From: an uncultured Nitrosomonas sp. | GTDB lineage: Bacteria > Pseudomonadota > Gammaproteobacteria > Burkholderiales > Nitrosomonadaceae | Length of the DNA: 51,357 bases | Direction: 5' to 3' | NCBI GenBank assembly: GCA_902826055.1 | Contig: CADEDJ010000001.1 | Coordinates: 77,815-129,171, forward strand | Notes under the pieces: generated by a model | Databases searched by the model: none | Told to the model about the DNA's origin: nothing | Seen by the model: only the letters and a program-made list of their open reading frames with translations | Position numbers and translations under genes: made by a program | In this document: positions 37,055 to 44,697 of the stretch, in pieces | How the letters are laid out: each line of letters begins with the position of its first letter | Numbering within the stretch: the first letter of the stretch is position 1

Positions 37055-37227
37055 TTCGCACTATCCCATGACCGGCTGAAAGCCGTCTACTCGTTATACT
37101 TTAGAATCGTGCCGTTGATTGAACAATTTCTATCCTGTCGCAAGTTCCCATCATTCCTTGCAAATTATTTCCCGCAATTCCACAACTTCAACAGCGTTGC
37201 ATAGCAAGAACATAACGCGAAATTTAA

Positions 37228-37556
37228 CACCGCTTTCCCAAATTCATTCTCGGCTTCATTGGCGCCAGTATGCTGTTTTCGATTCTTTGTGAAGCGCTGG
37301 ATAAACACACCGCCAGCCTGGTACTGGAACATGGCATGCTAGGCGATTTCACCCGGAACCTGCGAACTTGGTTTTTTGCCTGGCTTTTGTCAGTATCGGG
37401 CTATCTACCAATTTTAGAACACTCAAGCAACATTTTGTCGGTGGCAAATCGCTGCTGCTTTATGTCTGCGAACAGCTCCTCAATTTACTGTTAACGCTGG
37501 GAGCCGCTTATTTGATGTTTTACAAGATGTTTCCTGAAATTACGGCAACCATTTGA
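37228..37556 (+). pseudogene. YeiH-type membrane protein fragment, frameshifted
   Basis: Two frames join to a C-terminal fragment of the YeiH (UPF0324) putative sulfate exporter family. The first is PKFILGFIGASMLF onwards from 37237; the second is [15 protein letters not shown] onwards to the stop at 37556. The shift occurs at the T6 run 37372-37377, where a seventh T would restore the frame. The N-terminal two thirds are missing, with a stop codon just before the match, so it is a relic regardless of the frameshift. Confidence 0.75.
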
Positions 37557-37625
37557 ATGTTAACTTGTACAAAAAATTACTTGTAAAAATAGATACATAA
37601 CTTTACGTAAGCTATTTTACCGCCG

Positions 37626-38471
37626 TCACCCTCGAACCCCATTCACATAAGCCGCAGTCAATTCATGGCGGGGTGACTCAAAAATTTTCTGGCAGCGGCC
37701 GAATTCAATCAACTGTCCGGCATGTCCGCTGACCCAGAAAAAAGCTGCGTAATTGGCAATGCGTCTGGCTTGTGCCAGGTTATGCGTAACGATGACGACG
37801 GTATAGCGGCCGCGCAAACGGCAAATGAGGTCTTCCACGACACCCGAAGCGATCGGATCAAGTGCGCTGCACGGTTCATCCATCAATAAAATTTGCGGCT
37901 GCAATGCCAAAGCGCGCGCGATACAAAGCCGCTGTTGCTGACCACCCGATAAATTGAGCGCAGCTGAATCCATGCGGTCGCAAACTTCATCCCATAAGCC
38001 TACATCGCGCAGCGCCTGCTCGGAAATGTCGGCTACTTCCGTCTTCCGTGTGATGCCATGCTCATGCAGCGACAAGGATAAATTGCGGCGGATAGAAAGC
38101 GGAAATGGCGTGGGTTTCTGGAACACCATACCAACTTGGCGGCGCAATGCCTGCACATTCTCATCCCGATCATAAATATTGCGGCCTTGCATCAGAATCC
38201 GGCCATTCACGCTGCAACCCGGAATTAGATCGGTCAAACGATTGATTGCGGACAACAAGCTGGTTTTTCCGCAACCGGATGGTCCGATCAACGCCGTGAT
38301 GCAACCTTCATAAATATCCAGTGATACTTTTTCCAGCGCCGGTTTACCGTTGTAGCGCAACGACAAATCCTTTACTTGTATCACTGGCAGCGGATCACAG
38401 CAAGCCGGGCCTGCTTCAAGCGGCCCGAGCGTGAAAGGATCACATTTGCCAACCTCTTGTTCGATGTTCAT
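37626..38471 (-). CDS. pstB: Phosphate ABC transporter ATPase PstB
   Basis: A 281-residue ATPase with Walker A GPSGCGKTSLL, signature LSGGQQQR and Walker B ILLMDEPCSALDP. It energises phosphate import with PstC and PstA. It is the last gene of pstSCAB and overlaps pstA by four bases. A 25-residue N-terminal extension with a GPACCDP cysteine pair is unusual; it could be a start artefact. No phoU or phoB/R follows. Confidence 0.96.
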   Translation of the reverse strand: MNIEQEVGKCDPFTLGPLEAGPACCDPLPVIQVKDLSLRYNGKPALEKVSLDIYEGCITALIGPSGCGKTSLLSAINRLTDLIPGCSVNGRILMQGRNIYDRDENVQALRRQVGMVFQKPTPFPLSIRRNLSLSLHEHGITRKTEVADISEQALRDVGLWDEVCDRMDSAALNLSGGQQQRLCIARALALQPQILLMDEPCSALDPIASGVVEDLICRLRGRYTVVIVTHNLAQARRIANYAAFFWVSGHAGQLIEFGRCQKIFESPRHELTAAYVNGVRG

Positions 38472-39334
38472 GACATCAGCTTGCTGCGCTGCAAACCATA
38501 GGCGAACTTCATCGCCAAAATATTAATGCCAAGCAACAGACTCACCAGTACCAATGCTGATGCATAGGCTGGTTCATCGCCGCCGGGAACATTCATCGAC
38601 AAGTCGAAAATATGCAATGCCAATGCGCGCCCCGAATCCAGCAAGGAATCCGGCATGCGCTCGGCATAGCCACTGGTAAACAGTAAAGCCGCCGTCTCCG
38701 CCAGTGCGCGCCCGATCCCCAGTAGCAGACCGGCCGCCATGACCGGTGCAGCCGCCGGCAGTATCAAATGCAACAACGCCGCCGCGCGTGACAGCCCCAG
38801 AGCTGAAGCAGCCAGCCGATAAACATGCGGCACGGCACGTAGACCCGCTTCCGCAGTACTCGTCAAAATCGGCAGTAACATACATGCCAATGTCAAACCG
38901 CCGGATAAAATCGAAAAACCCAATTCTAAATACACGCAAAAGAACGCATTACCAAACAATCCGAAAACAATAGACGGTACGCCTGCCAGCACATGCAAAC
39001 TGAATCGTACCGCTTTTCCAAACCAACTGCCGGTTGCAACAAATTCCGCCAGTAAAACTGCCGTCATCCATGCGACCGGAACTGCGGTGAGCACTGCCAC
39101 CAGAAGTATCAGCAATGTTGAAACCAGGATAGATGCGATTCCCCCTGCCCGCCCGGCATCGCGAGGCAGTTCAGTAATAAATTCCCAAGACAAATGAGAA
39201 AGACCGCCGCGTAGCAAATCAATCAACAGCCAGATAAAAACTGCACTGATCAGCAACACTGCAGTATAAATCAGACACTGCGCGGCATATTCGCGCAACT
39301 TACGCAAGCCACGGTTACGCACCACATCATACAT
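38468..39334 (-). CDS. pstA: Phosphate ABC transporter permease PstA
   Basis: The 288-residue inner-membrane permease has about six hydrophobic segments. The conserved EAA-type loop is AASALGLSRAAALLHLILPAA. It partners PstC to form the phosphate channel. It overlaps pstB by four bases and pstC by eight, showing tight coupling. Confidence 0.95.
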   Translation of the reverse strand: MYDVVRNRGLRKLREYAAQCLIYTAVLLISAVFIWLLIDLLRGGLSHLSWEFITELPRDAGRAGGIASILVSTLLILLVAVLTAVPVAWMTAVLLAEFVATGSWFGKAVRFSLHVLAGVPSIVFGLFGNAFFCVYLELGFSILSGGLTLACMLLPILTSTAEAGLRAVPHVYRLAASALGLSRAAALLHLILPAAAPVMAAGLLLGIGRALAETAALLFTSGYAERMPDSLLDSGRALALHIFDLSMNVPGGDEPAYASALVLVSLLLGINILAMKFAYGLQRSKLMS

Positions 39335-40169
39335 GTTGCTGTTTCTCCAGCGCTTCCGCCATCGCGGAAAGCACCATGATCAATCCCATCAATAACAAAC
39401 CTGATACGAACAGCACAGCCCTATGATCTCCCATCGCATACGCTGTTTCCAATGCAATATTGGCCGCCAGGGTACGCACCGGATCAAACACGGTTTCCGG
39501 ATATTGCACCACATTACCCGCCACCATCAATACCGCCATCGTTTCACCCAGCGCGCGTGCCGCCGCTAGCATAATGCCGGCGGTAATGCCGGCTTTCGCA
39601 GCAGGCAACACCACCCCTTGAATCGTTCCCCAGCGCGACAAACCCAATGCAGCCGCGTTACGCACTAATTCATCCGCTACTGCCGCCAAAGCGGCATGCG
39701 CCGTCACCGTGACCGTAGGCAGAATCATCAGCGTCAACACTAAGATGCCGGCCAGCAAACTGGCGCCAGGCGGCTGCCATTGATTGATCAGCGGCACCAG
39801 CACGGTCAGCCCCCAGAATCCGAAAACGACTGAAGGAATACCCGCCAATAACTCGATAAGCCGCTTATAGCTAACGGCCAGATACGATGGGGCATAAAAC
39901 ACCGTGAACAGCGCGGATGCCAGGCCCAGCGGAATAGCCAGCAATAATGCGCCGGTGCTGGCGAGCACCGTGCCAGTCAGCATGGGCATGAGATTGTACG
40001 CACCTTCCAGCGGATGCCAGGAGGAATCGGTAACAAGCTGGACGATGGATAATTTCGATAATACCGGCCAGGATTCACCGATCAGAAAAAGAAGAATAAA
40101 CAGCATGACCAGCAAAGCAATCAATGCACCCGCGCGCAATATGCCGGGTAGCCATTGATCAATCGGCAT
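39327..40169 (-). CDS. pstC: Phosphate ABC transporter permease PstC
   Basis: A 280-residue permease with about six hydrophobic segments. The EAA-type loop is NAAALGLSRWGTIQGVVLPAA. I place the start at the ATG 40169 (MPIDQWLPGI), which overlaps the pstS end by 11 bases. Longer starts read through 40-90 bases of pstS and give an Arg/Ser-rich leader without a ribosome site. Confidence 0.93.
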   Translation of the reverse strand: MPIDQWLPGILRAGALIALLVMLFILLFLIGESWPVLSKLSIVQLVTDSSWHPLEGAYNLMPMLTGTVLASTGALLLAIPLGLASALFTVFYAPSYLAVSYKRLIELLAGIPSVVFGFWGLTVLVPLINQWQPPGASLLAGILVLTLMILPTVTVTAHAALAAVADELVRNAAALGLSRWGTIQGVVLPAAKAGITAGIMLAAARALGETMAVLMVAGNVVQYPETVFDPVRTLAANIALETAYAMGDHRAVLFVSGLLLMGLIMVLSAMAEALEKQQHV

Positions 40170-41001
40170 TGACCGGAACGAAATATTGCGCTTCCACGAG
40201 ATCATGAACTTGCGGCGAGCGGGCGAATTCGATGAATTGACGCGCCAAGCCATGCGGTTCGCCTAAAGTCACCAAATTCAACGGACGCGATAAAGGGAAA
40301 ACGCCTTGCCGCACGGCCTCCACGGAAGCCGCTCTGCCATCCAACGGCAACAAGCGCAGCGGCGAACCACGCCGCACCTCAAATTCCGCCGCACCGATGG
40401 AAACATAGCCGATGGCCTGCGGATTGCCGGTCACGGCTTTGATACCTTGCGCGTTATCGCCGATGATGACATGCGGCTTGATTTCACTATTTTTACGTTG
40501 AATATAATCCAGAAACAGTTCCAATGTAGATCTGCCTTCCGCTTTATGCACCACAGTAATGCGTGCATCGGTGCCGCCCAAGGCATTCCAGCGTGTGATT
40601 TTACCGGTATAAATGTCTGCGATTTGTTGCCGGCCGAGTCCGGCAACCGGATTACCGGCGTGCACAATAATACCGATGCCATCTTGCGCGATCGCGAACG
40701 CGCGCAAATCCCCCTCATCCGGCTTCAATGCACGCGACACCATGCCAATCGCGGCGATGCTGTGACGAACCTCGGTAATACCGCGCGAAGAACCGCCTGT
40801 TTGCACATCGATACGTACCTCCGGATGGGCTAATTCAAATCGCCGGGCGATTTCATTCACCAGCGGCGCTACGGTACTCGAACCGGTCACAACCAACCGC
40901 TGCGTAACACCTTTTGTTTGCGCACCGAGCTGAGTGGCGTAACCAATCGCAACCACAAAACAAAATGAATAAACTATGAGAAATTTTAAAAATTTTTGCA
41001 T
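40159..41001 (-). CDS. pstS: Phosphate-binding protein PstS
   Basis: A 280-residue periplasmic binding protein with a signal peptide (hydrophobic FLIVYSFCFVVAIGYA, cut near LGAQ). The family core is VVTGSSTVAPLVNEIARRF, then TGGSSRGITEV for phosphate contact and NAQGIKAVTGNPQAIGYVSIG. It is first in the pstSCAB operon, which would be expected to respond to phosphate limitation. I see no certain Pho box upstream. The ATG at 41001 is preferred over a GTG two codons earlier. Confidence 0.93.
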   Translation of the reverse strand: MQKFLKFLIVYSFCFVVAIGYATQLGAQTKGVTQRLVVTGSSTVAPLVNEIARRFELAHPEVRIDVQTGGSSRGITEVRHSIAAIGMVSRALKPDEGDLRAFAIAQDGIGIIVHAGNPVAGLGRQQIADIYTGKITRWNALGGTDARITVVHKAEGRSTLELFLDYIQRKNSEIKPHVIIGDNAQGIKAVTGNPQAIGYVSIGAAEFEVRRGSPLRLLPLDGRAASVEAVRQGVFPLSRPLNLVTLGEPHGLARQFIEFARSPQVHDLVEAQYFVPVNAD

Positions 41002-41082
41002 GACCACTCACATGCTAATCAATCAGCCTTATTTCTTTACCTTTGAAACTTATCAGTATTCATTTAATCAGTAAGCAAACCG

Positions 41083-42030
41083 CTACCTTTTCATCTCACT
41101 GCACGAAGCGCCATAACGGAAACAACTATAGCAGCGATGATGCTTCATGCTTACCGGCACTTGCAAGCTCTCCGCAAGTGTTTTTCCCAACACATAATCA
41201 ATATCATCATCCACCAAGGTACACGCATAAACCTTGCATTCACCATCACTTTTAACCACCATGCGGCTGAAGGCGCACATGAATTCGCGGCGGGTTGATT
41301 CCGATTGGTAATCTACCATACAGCTTTGCGTAATCTGTGGTGCAGTAACCGCAACGCCTGGAGGATGAAATTCAGGAAATTCAATGCGCGGCAAATTTTC
41401 CGGCAAGCCGGCGCGGCGAAATACTTCGGCAAAACTCTGCGCGATTTTATTACCTGGCAATCCTTTGATAACCTGGTTCGCCACTGATACGCTAAAATCC
41501 ATGCCGTGCAGGGCGCGCAGACCTTGTAACGCCATAGCAAACATACCTTCACCGCGGTGTTTGTCATGCTCACTCGCTATAAAATGATCCAGGCTAACAC
41601 GGAAGTGCAACGAATGGGGGTGTTTGCGCAACCCTTTTAAGTGCGGTAGGCGCTTAATTAAGGGTTCCGTAGCGTTGGTTAATACCATGCATGGCCGCTG
41701 CTGCAACGCAACGTCCAAAATTTTTATCATGTCTTTGTTGACAAAAGGCTCACCGCCGGTAAATGAAAATTGCTTAACCCCCAGTGCCAGCGCCTCCTCA
41801 ATAAATGGCGTGACATCATTAGAACGCATCAATTGCAAGCGATTATCGCCAGGTTTGGAGCCCTCAAGGCAAAATGGACAAGCCAAATTACACGCGGTGC
41901 CGGTATGAAACCACAACTCATCCAATCCATGCGAATGAATGAAACCGCGCGGCTTATTATCAGGCGTCACGTACCACAGTTTGGAACGATTCTGCTGTTC
42001 GCTAGGAATCAACGCAACATCAATATTCAT
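41083..42030 (-). CDS. Radical SAM protein of the arsM/glycosyltransferase operon
   Basis: A 315-residue radical SAM enzyme. The [4Fe-4S] motif is CNLACPFC (Cys47, Cys51, Cys54). The SAM-binding QFSFTGGEPFVNKD segment and a C-terminal cysteine set (ECKVYAC, HRCYSCFRYGASC) suggest a second cluster. It is not an obvious ArsS: that family has an RxCNQxCxHCHVxAGP-type start. It ends the operon two bases after arsM. Likely it modifies a methylated arsenical or another small molecule; the substrate is unknown. Confidence 0.88.
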   Translation of the reverse strand: MNIDVALIPSEQQNRSKLWYVTPDNKPRGFIHSHGLDELWFHTGTACNLACPFCLEGSKPGDNRLQLMRSNDVTPFIEEALALGVKQFSFTGGEPFVNKDMIKILDVALQQRPCMVLTNATEPLIKRLPHLKGLRKHPHSLHFRVSLDHFIASEHDKHRGEGMFAMALQGLRALHGMDFSVSVANQVIKGLPGNKIAQSFAEVFRRAGLPENLPRIEFPEFHPPGVAVTAPQITQSCMVDYQSESTRREFMCAFSRMVVKSDGECKVYACTLVDDDIDYVLGKTLAESLQVPVSMKHHRCYSCFRYGASCSEMKR

Positions 42031-42031
42031 T

Positions 42032-43078
42032 CTAACAACACCCGCTTTTCTGCATAGTCATGCCTGCATCACTAAAGGGAATACCCATACCACAACCAGG
42101 AAAAATACCAAAATGCTGATCAAAATTACCATAGAAATCAAAATGCTTGCTGAAGCGTGTATCGTGCAGCATGCGCCAGGTATTGCCGCATACCGGAAAT
42201 TGCTTGCCCGTCTCAATCAGATGATGCTTATCAAGGTGGAAGGCATGGTGATGATTTGGAATGGTACCGCGATACACCACCGCCTGCCCATGATCCTCAC
42301 AAGCCCATTCCAGGTTTTGCAGCTTGAATAGTCTATAAGTAGCCGAGTAAAAACGAATATTTCCCGTTTTCTCCGCCAATTCCGGGTTCTCAATTGTGAT
42401 TGAACGATCGTCGACCAAACGCGGATCTGTGAAGCCATGCTTGCGCGCCAGTTGTAAAAAATCGTTCCAATACAATGCGCCACTTAAGCACTCGCCATAC
42501 AAAACCGCATCGTGCATCAAAGCTGCTGGAATCCGCCGGTCACTGTAAACATCGGAAAAATACAATTCGCCACCGGGTTTCAGGACGCGGAAAGCTTCGC
42601 GCAAAACAGCTCCCTTATCCGGTGCGAGATTGATCACACAATTGGATACGATGATATCTATGCTGGCATCGGCCAATTCGAGTTCATGCAAGCGTTCGAT
42701 ATAGCCGTGCAAAAATCGCACATTGCTGCGTTTATAACCGAATGCTTTTTGATGGTATTTTTCATATTGCCGCGCCAGCGCCAATTGCTCTTCGGTCATA
42801 TCCACCCCGATAACCTGACCCTTCTCTCCAGCCAATTGTGACAATACATACACATCGCGTCCGGCGCCGCATCCCAGATCAAGAATGGTCAATCCCTCCA
42901 GTAATTCGGGCAGAATCAAGCCGCAGCCATAATAACGTGCTTGCACTTCGCCATGCACCCGCGCCAACAGCGGTTTCACGTAATGCGGAAAACTTGCATC
43001 CGAACAGCATGCATTGGTTTGCAAGTCGTGATTACTGGTCAGCGTTTCGCCATAATATTTTTGTACGATCTCTTGCAT
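42032..43078 (-). CDS. arsM: Arsenite methyltransferase ArsM-type
   Basis: A 348-residue SAM-dependent methyltransferase. The SAM motif LDLGCGAGRD lies at about residues 66-75. All four conserved ArsM cysteines have counterparts: Cys24/25 (NACC), Cys52 (YYGCG), Cys147 (SNCVINL) and Cys197 (GECLSGALYW). The C-terminal CGNTWRML...HF...GCG...SGCC domain is typical of ArsM. It methylates As(III) bound to thiols. Two glycosyltransferase genes lie upstream and a radical SAM gene downstream, so the methylated arsenic may be built into a larger molecule. No arsenic regulator or pump is adjacent. Confidence 0.92.
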   Translation of the reverse strand: MQEIVQKYYGETLTSNHDLQTNACCSDASFPHYVKPLLARVHGEVQARYYGCGLILPELLEGLTILDLGCGAGRDVYVLSQLAGEKGQVIGVDMTEEQLALARQYEKYHQKAFGYKRSNVRFLHGYIERLHELELADASIDIIVSNCVINLAPDKGAVLREAFRVLKPGGELYFSDVYSDRRIPAALMHDAVLYGECLSGALYWNDFLQLARKHGFTDPRLVDDRSITIENPELAEKTGNIRFYSATYRLFKLQNLEWACEDHGQAVVYRGTIPNHHHAFHLDKHHLIETGKQFPVCGNTWRMLHDTRFSKHFDFYGNFDQHFGIFPGCGMGIPFSDAGMTMQKSGCC

Positions 43079-43118
43079 GATCTTCCTTCCTTTGGAATCA
43101 ATTACAACATTATGTCAT

Positions 43119-43808
43119 TCATGAATCAATTTTAGAATGATATTGCGCAGCCAATTTGTGGGGCGAAACGCCGCACATGAAATAAAAACTCAGCTTGCGA
43201 TTGTGCCAGGTACGCCGCCACCAGCCGTCGCGTTGCCAACGGCGGGAATCGATAAAAATAGGTTCATCCAGCGGCAAAAACTTACCTAAATGCCTTGCAC
43301 CGCGAACCAAAGGCACTTCTTCAAACAATGGCCACGGTGCATGGCCGCCTATTTGTTGATAATACTCACGCGTGATAAAAATCCCTTGGTCGCCATAGGG
43401 AATACCGAAGCGGCAACGCCATGCAATCGCCGCTTCCAAAACCGGAGCTGGCCACACGCGCGGCCTAGCAAAATGAAAACGGAAGTAGCCGCCGATCGCG
43501 CCCTGCGCCAATGCAAGCGCCATAGCGGTCAGAGGATCTGCCGGTAATTGCACATCGGCATGCAAAAACCACAAGACATCACCCGTTGCTTGCGCCGCAC
43601 CTATGCGCAACTGTTGGCCACGGCAAGGTTCCGCCCTTATCTGCAGCGCCCCGAATTGCTTGCAGATTTCGGCGCACTGCGCAGTGCCGGCGGCATCCAC
43701 GACAATCACCTGCCATGCTTTATAGGGTAGTCGTTGCAATTGCGCAAGTAAGTGCGCCAGCTTATCATCATCGTGGAAACAAGGAATGATTACGCTGAAT
43801 TTATGCAT
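43119..43808 (-). CDS. TIGR04283-type glycosyltransferase
   Basis: The 229-residue family-2 glycosyltransferase opens FSVIIPCFHDDDKLAHLLAQL. It has a donor-binding RGQQLRIGAAQATGDVLWFLHADVQLP (about residues 64-90), and IPYGDQGIFITREYY later. The subfamily is annotated as arsenosugar-associated because it recurs beside arsM. It overlaps the upstream DUF2064 gene by eight bases. Confidence 0.88.
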   Translation of the reverse strand: MHKFSVIIPCFHDDDKLAHLLAQLQRLPYKAWQVIVVDAAGTAQCAEICKQFGALQIRAEPCRGQQLRIGAAQATGDVLWFLHADVQLPADPLTAMALALAQGAIGGYFRFHFARPRVWPAPVLEAAIAWRCRFGIPYGDQGIFITREYYQQIGGHAPWPLFEEVPLVRGARHLGKFLPLDEPIFIDSRRWQRDGWWRRTWHNRKLSFYFMCGVSPHKLAAQYHSKIDS

Positions 43809-44496
43809 TATTCGCTGGCAAGGATGTAAATGATGGCAGGGTTGTTACCAATTCAAGCAGTGCACGGCGCGCTGGCCGCACATCCTGTTGCAATAAAGAG
43901 GGCAGTTTCATCACATCATGCAGTTCATCGACATCATAGTTTTGTTTCAAAGTGGCTACGGATAGTCCTGCGCGGTGACAAACATTTTTTAATGCTATTC
44001 CTAATTGTCCGCTACTCCACGGCAGTGTTGACAAATCCGGCCATGCGCAACGGTTCGCCATCAGCACCACACCGCCATCGAGCGCGGGAATCAATGCTAC
44101 ATCACTGTGTTGCAGTGCGACACGGGCTGCTAAATAATCTGCCGTGGTCAATCCCGGCGCATCACTGCCGATGAAAGCAAATTGCTTCATGCCTTGCGCA
44201 CGCAATGTTTGATCCAGCGCATTTAAGCGTTGTCCCAAATTTCCCGCAACTTGTGGCGCGATGATAACCGGAGAAGGAATGACCGCAGCTAAAGCTTGTG
44301 CCCACTCGCTGTCGCTCGCCTCAGCAGGTGCAATGACTACCGGATCCGGCCATTCACACGCATCTTCCAGTGCACAAGCCAATAGCGCACTGGCAATCTG
44401 CTGGGTTTTTCCAATGCCCAAACGAGCGACTAATCTCTGTTTACCTTTGCCGAGCACCGGTCGCTTGCACACCATAACTAAGGCAATTTTTGTCAT
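43801..44496 (-). CDS. TIGR04282/DUF2064-type glycosyltransferase-like protein
   Basis: A 231-residue nucleotidyl/glycosyltransferase-fold protein with the DUF2064 pattern: VCKRPVLGKGKQRLVARLG at the start, FIGSDAPGLTTADYL near residue 105, LIPALDGGVVLMA, and LPWSSGQLGI. The family usually accompanies TIGR04283 proteins and methyltransferases in arsenosugar loci. It is the first gene of the operon, 201 bases from the divergent ovoA gene. Confidence 0.88.
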   Translation of the reverse strand: MTKIALVMVCKRPVLGKGKQRLVARLGIGKTQQIASALLACALEDACEWPDPVVIAPAEASDSEWAQALAAVIPSPVIIAPQVAGNLGQRLNALDQTLRAQGMKQFAFIGSDAPGLTTADYLAARVALQHSDVALIPALDGGVVLMANRCAWPDLSTLPWSSGQLGIALKNVCHRAGLSVATLKQNYDVDELHDVMKLPSLLQQDVRPARRALLELVTTLPSFTSLPANNA

Positions 44497-44653
44497 ATTC
44501 GTGTATTTTATGGATCAATTATTAAACTAACGCCTTGATATCCCTAACTCCAAAAGGGATTGACCGCACTGTCTCAACTCCTTTTTAGTCTTTATGAATC
44601 AAAGACAAAGGACATTTATTCCGATTGCTTATGATCTAAAAAATCTGAGGCGT

Positions 44654-44659
44654 TATAAT
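44654..44659 (+). promoter_or_regulatory. Candidate -10 element for ovoA
   Basis: An exact TATAAT lies 38 bases before the ovoA ATG in the shared divergent region. A good -35 element is not obvious, so an activator may be needed. No clear Shine-Dalgarno site precedes the ATG. Confidence 0.4.
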
Positions 44660-44697
44660 ACCGCTCAAGTAGTGAATAATTTGTTAAAAACTAAAAT

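Noticed and set aside
37270..37494. Two short overlapping open frames as independent small genes
   Set aside because: Together they read as one frameshifted YeiH-type fragment, so they are a pseudogene.
41083..42030. Calling the radical SAM gene arsS
   Set aside because: Cluster context would suggest it, but the cysteine-motif surroundings (CNLACPFCLEG) and C-terminal cysteines do not resemble ArsS.
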